Of a stretch of 17,081 bases of DNA, positions 13,708 through 17,081 are shown piece by piece. Location: positions 1-17,081 of the forward strand of contig DAOWAH010000013.1 of assembly GCA_030634675.1 (NCBI GenBank), read 5' to 3'. This DNA is from Fidelibacterota bacterium. GTDB lineage: Bacteria; Marinisomatota; Marinisomatia; Marinisomatales; TCS56. The notes under the pieces are model-generated. The model had not been told where the DNA came from. It ran no database searches and saw only the letters and a list, made by a program, of their open reading frames with translations. The position numbers were made by a program, and so were the translations under genes. The number at the start of each line of letters is the position of its first letter. Within the stretch, counting starts at the first letter, position 1.

Positions 13708-14877
13708 ATGAGTATTTTTGAAGCGATTACCAAATACTATCTTGGCAATAGCGATAGTTTGAACTACCGGACCAAGGTGGGCAAATTCCAGGGCTGGATA
13801 TCGGTAATTATCAACGCAATTTTATTCATTGTAAAATTTATCTTGGGGCTGATCACCAGATCGATCAGCCTGATGGCCGACGCCATCCACACTTTAAGCG
13901 ATGTGGTTTCCTCAGCGGTGGTGATCTGGGGTTTCAAGGCGGTGGAAAAACCCGCCGACGCCGAACATCCCTACGGTCATGGCCGGGCCGAATATATCGC
14001 CACTCTGGTGATAGCCCTCCTGCTGGCGGTGGTGGGCATTGAGTTCATCCAATCCAGCATTAAACGTATTCTCGACCCCCAATTGATTGCTGTCAACTGG
14101 TGGATGATTGCGGTCGTGGCGATCACAATTGTATTTAAGGAACTGACGGCCCGTTACGCCGAGTTTTTATCCCGCCGGATTTCCTCAGGAACCCTCCGGG
14201 CTGATGCCTGGCATCATCGCACCGACGCTATTTCGTCGGTACTGGTGGTAATTGCCATGATCGCCGGCCGGTACGGCTTCTATCATCTGGATGGCTATGC
14301 CGGAGTCGGGGTGGCATTGATCATCCTCTGGACGGCTTATGAAATTGCCCGTGATGCTATCGATGACCTGATTGGTAAACCGCCGGCCGATGAGGAATTG
14401 GAAGCGATCCGCCAAGCCGCCATCGGTATCGATGGTGTATTGGGAACCCACGATATTACCGTCCACAGCTATGGCAGCGATAAATTTACCAGTGTCCATA
14501 TCGAGGTGGATGCCCAGCAGCCCACACTCAAAACCCATGATATTGCCGAAGCTGTTGAAGTGGTCATCAATACTGAATTGAATGTTAATCCCACTGTGCA
14601 TATCGATCCGGTTTACACCGATCATCCCCTGATCAACGAAATCAAGGATTTTCTGCAGGCTGACCTGAAAAATGAATCAGTTATCACCAGTTTCCACGAT
14701 GTGCGCATCGTCGATACCGATAACCACAAGGTGATCCTGTTCGGAATGAATCTAAATCCTGGAGCCACACCCCGTGAGCGCAAAGATCGCTTTGAAGAAT
14801 TGAAAAATAAACTGGAAGATCGTTTTGAGGGATATCGTCTGATCATGAAAATCTCCCCGATCCATAAATACGCATGA
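13708..14877 (+). CDS. Cation diffusion facilitator (CDF) family metal exporter
   Basis: Proton-coupled divalent-metal exporter of the inner membrane. The 389-residue chain has six hydrophobic segments by eye (from about residues 30, 57, 96, 131, 175 and 200). Metal ligands are H61xxxD65 in TM2 (DAIHTLSD) and H169xxxD173 in TM5 (ADAWHHRTD). HxxxD in both helices is the pattern of zinc-type CDFs, so Zn2+ is the best guess. The loop HPYGHGRAEY after TM2 is conserved in the family. The cytoplasmic domain (from about residue 235) contains GTHDITVHSYGSDKFTSVHI and is longer than in YiiP, with a second ferredoxin-like half. GGGGAAG precedes the ATG. It overlaps the next gene by 4 nt, implying coupled translation. 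Confidence 0.92.
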   Translation: MSIFEAITKYYLGNSDSLNYRTKVGKFQGWISVIINAILFIVKFILGLITRSISLMADAIHTLSDVVSSAVVIWGFKAVEKPADAEHPYGHGRAEYIATLVIALLLAVVGIEFIQSSIKRILDPQLIAVNWWMIAVVAITIVFKELTARYAEFLSRRISSGTLRADAWHHRTDAISSVLVVIAMIAGRYGFYHLDGYAGVGVALIILWTAYEIARDAIDDLIGKPPADEELEAIRQAAIGIDGVLGTHDITVHSYGSDKFTSVHIEVDAQQPTLKTHDIAEAVEVVINTELNVNPTVHIDPVYTDHPLINEIKDFLQADLKNESVITSFHDVRIVDTDNHKVILFGMNLNPGATPRERKDRFEELKNKLEDRFEGYRLIMKISPIHKYA

Positions 14878-16010
14878 ACAATCTGGAAAAATACCGCAGC
14901 GAATTTCCCCATACCGAACTGGATATGGTCTACTTTGACCATGCCGCCGTTTCACCCATGAATAACCGGGTTAAGGCCGAACTGGAGGCCTACATCCGGC
15001 AGGCTCAGGGTGAGAAAATTGAAAACTGGTTTGATACCATGGATCTGGCGGTGACCGCCCGGGAGAAGTTCGGTAAACTGATCAATACGCCCAAGGAACG
15101 GATTGCTGCCGTGCGCAACACCAGCGATGGGATGATCCTGCTGGCTCGGGGACTGAAATGGGAACCGGGCGACCGCATCATTCTGCATAAAATGGAGTTC
15201 CCGTCCAATGTCTATCCCTGGTGGGACCTGCAGCCCTACGGCGTCGAATTGGATTTCCTGGATTCGGAATTGGGATCGGTGACACCTAATGATCTGGAGC
15301 GGGTCGTGACTGATCGAACCCGGCTGGTGGCGGTGAGCTGGGTCCAGTATTTCAGTGGTTATAAAAATGATATTCGAGCCCTGGCGGATTGGTGCCACAC
15401 TCGAGGAATTATTTTGGCTGTGGATGCGATGCAGGGCTTGGGGGCATTGCCATTTGATAATGAAATCAGTCAGGCTGATTTCATCGCTACCGGCACTACC
15501 AAATGGATGCTCGGTCCCCAAGGGGTGGGTTTTATTTACATCACGGAAGAATTACAGGAACAGATTCATCCGCCGCACTTGGGGTGGCAGGGCCGGGCCA
15601 GCCTGATGGAATTCCACAATTACAACCAGCCCCTGAAAGCCGATGCCAGCCGTTACGAATTCGCCACGCCCTTCAGTCTCGGTATCTGGGGCATTAATGG
15701 CGCTCTGGATTTACTGCTGGAAGCGGGGCAACCAGCCATCGAAAACCGGATTCTGGAACTGACCGATTATCTGGCGAAACAATTAAAGGTCCATAATTAC
15801 CGGGTTATTTCCAATCGCGGTGCAGGAGTCAAATCAGGGATTGTGATAACGAGTAATGTGGATCCCAAGCGCAATCAACAAATTTTTAAATATTTAAACA
15901 AAAAGAAAGTCCATATTTCCTTTCGCAATGGTAACCTGCGCATCGCCCCCCATTTTTATAATACCGAAGTGGAGATCGACCGGCTGATAGAACTATTGAG
16001 TGAATTATAA
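14874..16010 (+). CDS. Class V aminotransferase-fold PLP enzyme, cysteine-desulfurase-like but without the catalytic cysteine
   Basis: PLP-dependent fold-type I enzyme of the SufS / isopenicillin N epimerase branch, 378 residues. Recognised blocks are MVYFDHAAVSPMNNRV at the N-terminus, VRNTSDGMILLARGL, the cofactor Asp184 in LAVDAMQGLG with Gln187, and the Schiff-base Lys210 in ATGTTKWMLGPQGVGF. Arg356 in NGNLRIAPHFYNTEVEID binds the substrate carboxylate. SufS and CsdB have a mobile-loop cysteine (RxGHHC); the matching stretch here, VHISFRNGNLRIAPH, has none. Desulfurase activity is therefore unlikely; epimerase, lyase or aminotransferase chemistry fits better. The start ATG overlaps the CDF stop (ATGA). 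A functional link to the exporter is not obvious. Confidence 0.88.
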   Translation: MNNLEKYRSEFPHTELDMVYFDHAAVSPMNNRVKAELEAYIRQAQGEKIENWFDTMDLAVTAREKFGKLINTPKERIAAVRNTSDGMILLARGLKWEPGDRIILHKMEFPSNVYPWWDLQPYGVELDFLDSELGSVTPNDLERVVTDRTRLVAVSWVQYFSGYKNDIRALADWCHTRGIILAVDAMQGLGALPFDNEISQADFIATGTTKWMLGPQGVGFIYITEELQEQIHPPHLGWQGRASLMEFHNYNQPLKADASRYEFATPFSLGIWGINGALDLLLEAGQPAIENRILELTDYLAKQLKVHNYRVISNRGAGVKSGIVITSNVDPKRNQQIFKYLNKKKVHISFRNGNLRIAPHFYNTEVEIDRLIELLSEL

Positions 16011-16129
16011 TTTTTGTGAAAGCTAACCTACCTTCAGAATCTAAAATACAATCTATAATCTACTTGTATTCATTTATGTGCTCTTATTTAAGATTCGTTG
16101 TTCTTCGCTCTTTGCTCTCTGCTGCGCTG

Positions 16130-16140
16130 TAGCCTTGGCG
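16130..16140 (+). repeat. TAGCCTTGGCG repeat core
   Basis: This 11-mer and its GC-rich surroundings (continuing AAGGCGGG) match, in reverse complement, the core of the nested insert at 10460-10470. It follows a pyrimidine-rich stretch (16096-16125) and stands out from the AT-rich intergenic DNA around it. Confidence 0.45.
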
Positions 16141-16151
16141 AAGGCGGGAAG

Positions 16152-16196
16152 GTTGACAATAAAACATTTTTTAGGTTGACAATAAGTTGACAATAA
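16152..16196 (+). promoter_or_regulatory. Three copies of GTTGACAATAA upstream of the ATPase regulator
   Basis: GTTGACAATAA occurs at 16152-16162, 16175-16185 and 16186-16196; the last two are in tandem, 11 bp apart (about one helical turn). The third copy contains the -35 box. Such spaced repeats overlapping a promoter suggest operator sites, possibly for autoregulation by the winged-helix domain of the gene they precede. Each copy also contains a -35 hexamer, so this may instead be promoter duplication. Confidence 0.55.
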
Positions 16197-16214
16197 TGTA
16201 ATATATACTATAAT
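16187..16214 (+). promoter_or_regulatory. Near-consensus sigma-70 promoter with almost no leader
   Basis: TTGACA (16187-16192) and TATAAT (16209-16214) are both perfect hexamers with a 16-bp spacer. Expected transcription start is about 16221, only some 5 nt before the ATG at 16226, and no Shine-Dalgarno site precedes that ATG. The mRNA may therefore be leaderless. Confidence 0.75.
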
Positions 16215-16225
16215 TACAATCTACT

Positions 16226-17081
16226 ATGAATGTAAAAGAATATATTAAAAAAATATTAGACCAGCAGGAATCTGTGACTGGCAAAGAATTATTAGCGGGG
16301 TTAGGAATTTCCCGGCAGGCATTGAATAAGCACATCAAAGAATTAATCGAAAATGGATTGATTTATAAAATCGGTGTAACACGGGGTGTGCTCTATAAAA
16401 AAAGTACCGGCAAACAAAAGCAGCCGTCCCAGCAACTACGCCGGAATTACGAAATCATGGGATTGGAGGAAGATCGTGCCTATCAGGAATTTGACAATTT
16501 GTTGGGCTTGAGCCAGGTTTTAAGCGCAAATGTCTATAGCATTTTCCAATACGCCTTTACCGAAATGTTGAATAACGCCATCGATCATTCGATCTCATCC
16601 CGCTGTTCCGTTGAAGTTGGATTCGATGATTATCAGGTAAGCTTCAAAATTCGTGATTACGGGATCGGGGTGTTTTATTCGATTTATTCCAATTTCGATT
16701 TGAAAGATGAAAGTGAAGCTGTGGGGGAAATTTTAAAGGGGCGTAGCACCACAATGGCAGAAAAGCACAGTGGCGAGGGAATATTTTTTACTTCAAAGGT
16801 TGGAGATTATGTTCAGTTCAGATCCCACAGCACACTGCTAAAATTTGATAATGGCAATCAAGAAATATTTCTTGAGAATCAGAAAAGAATTGAAGGAACT
16901 GAGGTATGTTTAAGAATCAGCCGGCGGTCACGACGACGATTAGAAACGATATTCCAGAAATTCGCTCCTGAGGAATTTGATTTCAAATTTGAAAAAACTC
17001 AAATTTTGGTAACATTATTTGAAGATGAATTTCTTTCTCGATCAAGCGCAAAACGCTTGTTACAGGGACTGGATAAATACC
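16226..17081 (+). CDS. Winged-helix / HATPase / STAS-like (DUF4325-type) regulatory protein, C-terminus beyond window
   Basis: Probable one-protein switch combining DNA binding with a GHKL-type ATPase. Residues 1-60 form a winged helix (SVTGKELLAGLGISRQALN, then the wing GLIYKIGVTRGVLYKK). Residues about 85-235 are an HATPase_c domain with N-box FTEMLNNAIDHS (Asn116/Asn117), G1 box RDYGIGV (DxGxG, Asp144-Gly148) and G2-like KHSGEGIFFTSKVGD. From about residue 258 (KTQILVTLFEDEFLSRSSAK) a DUF4325-type STAS-like domain begins and is cut by the window end. The arrangement recalls anti-sigma kinase/anti-anti-sigma pairs fused in one chain, but no partner is visible. Start choice: the ATG right after the promoter keeps the complete winged helix; there is no Shine-Dalgarno site. 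About 285 codons are visible. Confidence 0.88.
   Translation, partial: MNVKEYIKKILDQQESVTGKELLAGLGISRQALNKHIKELIENGLIYKIGVTRGVLYKKSTGKQKQPSQQLRRNYEIMGLEEDRAYQEFDNLLGLSQVLSANVYSIFQYAFTEMLNNAIDHSISSRCSVEVGFDDYQVSFKIRDYGIGVFYSIYSNFDLKDESEAVGEILKGRSTTMAEKHSGEGIFFTSKVGDYVQFRSHSTLLKFDNGNQEIFLENQKRIEGTEVCLRISRRSRRRLETIFQKFAPEEFDFKFEKTQILVTLFEDEFLSRSSAKRLLQGLDKY

Noticed and set aside
16020..16150. Small RNA or tRNA gene in the gap before the regulator
   Set aside because: No cloverleaf or conserved RNA motif is recognisable; only a pyrimidine-rich tract and the TAGCCTTGGCG repeat core.

Overview
The window is about 17 kb of bacterial chromosome with compact operons, clear Shine-Dalgarno sites in front of several genes and mid-to-low GC. 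Gene content (fused citrate lyase CitD-CitE, ThyX, RNase G, a winged-helix/HATPase/STAS-like regulator, and GxxExxY and four-helix-bundle cassettes in AT-rich inserts) would fit an uncultured or anaerobic member of the Fibrobacteres-Chlorobi-Bacteroidetes assemblage or a neighbouring candidate phylum. That placement is inference; there is no rRNA or other phylogenetic marker here.

Layout. (1) 1-674, minus strand: the N-terminal part of RNase G, truncated by the window edge, with a leader holding a perfect 8-bp hairpin. (2) 1254-3763, plus strand: a CysQ-like phosphatase, a long ThyX and RadC. (3) 3764-4094: a gap holding an apparent remnant of an outer-membrane protein on the minus strand. 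(4) 4095-13351: a nine-kilobase tricarboxylate cluster: CitD-CitE fusion, CitF, a four-helix-bundle protein, an HD-domain protein, a GxxExxY protein, a homoaconitase-like hydro-lyase, an isocitrate-dehydrogenase-family enzyme and an MmgE/PrpD protein, closed by a strong intrinsic terminator at 13378-13402. (5) 13403-13707: an 18-bp palindrome and a 50-codon acyl-CoA-dehydrogenase N-terminal remnant. (6) 13708-16010: a CDF metal exporter overlapped by 4 nt with a class V aminotransferase-fold protein. (7) From 16226: a regulator with winged-helix, HATPase and STAS-like domains behind a near-consensus promoter and three copies of GTTGACAATAA.

How the genes work together. CitF plus CitD-CitE make citrate lyase (citrate to acetate and oxaloacetate). 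The hydro-lyase and the dehydrogenase would connect citrate, isocitrate and 2-oxoglutarate, and the MmgE/PrpD protein may dehydrate or decarboxylate a related tricarboxylate. The cluster could run from 2-oxoglutarate to acetate plus oxaloacetate, or oxidise imported citrate; the sequence alone does not give the direction. No citC, citG or citX (citrate lyase activation) is visible here.

The most striking pattern is a family of inverted-repeat elements. Their arms are built from imperfect CACAGATTA units. Four copies sit exactly at gene boundaries of the tricarboxylate cluster and, in this window, nowhere else. One copy tightly encloses the GxxExxY gene, so it looks like a gene cassette; that gene has lost the segment expected to carry its catalytic ExK motif. 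A second, unrelated inverted repeat brackets the four-helix-bundle gene. A third repeat, sharing an 11-bp core with DNA near 16130, appears to have inserted into one arm of the element between the hydro-lyase and dehydrogenase genes.
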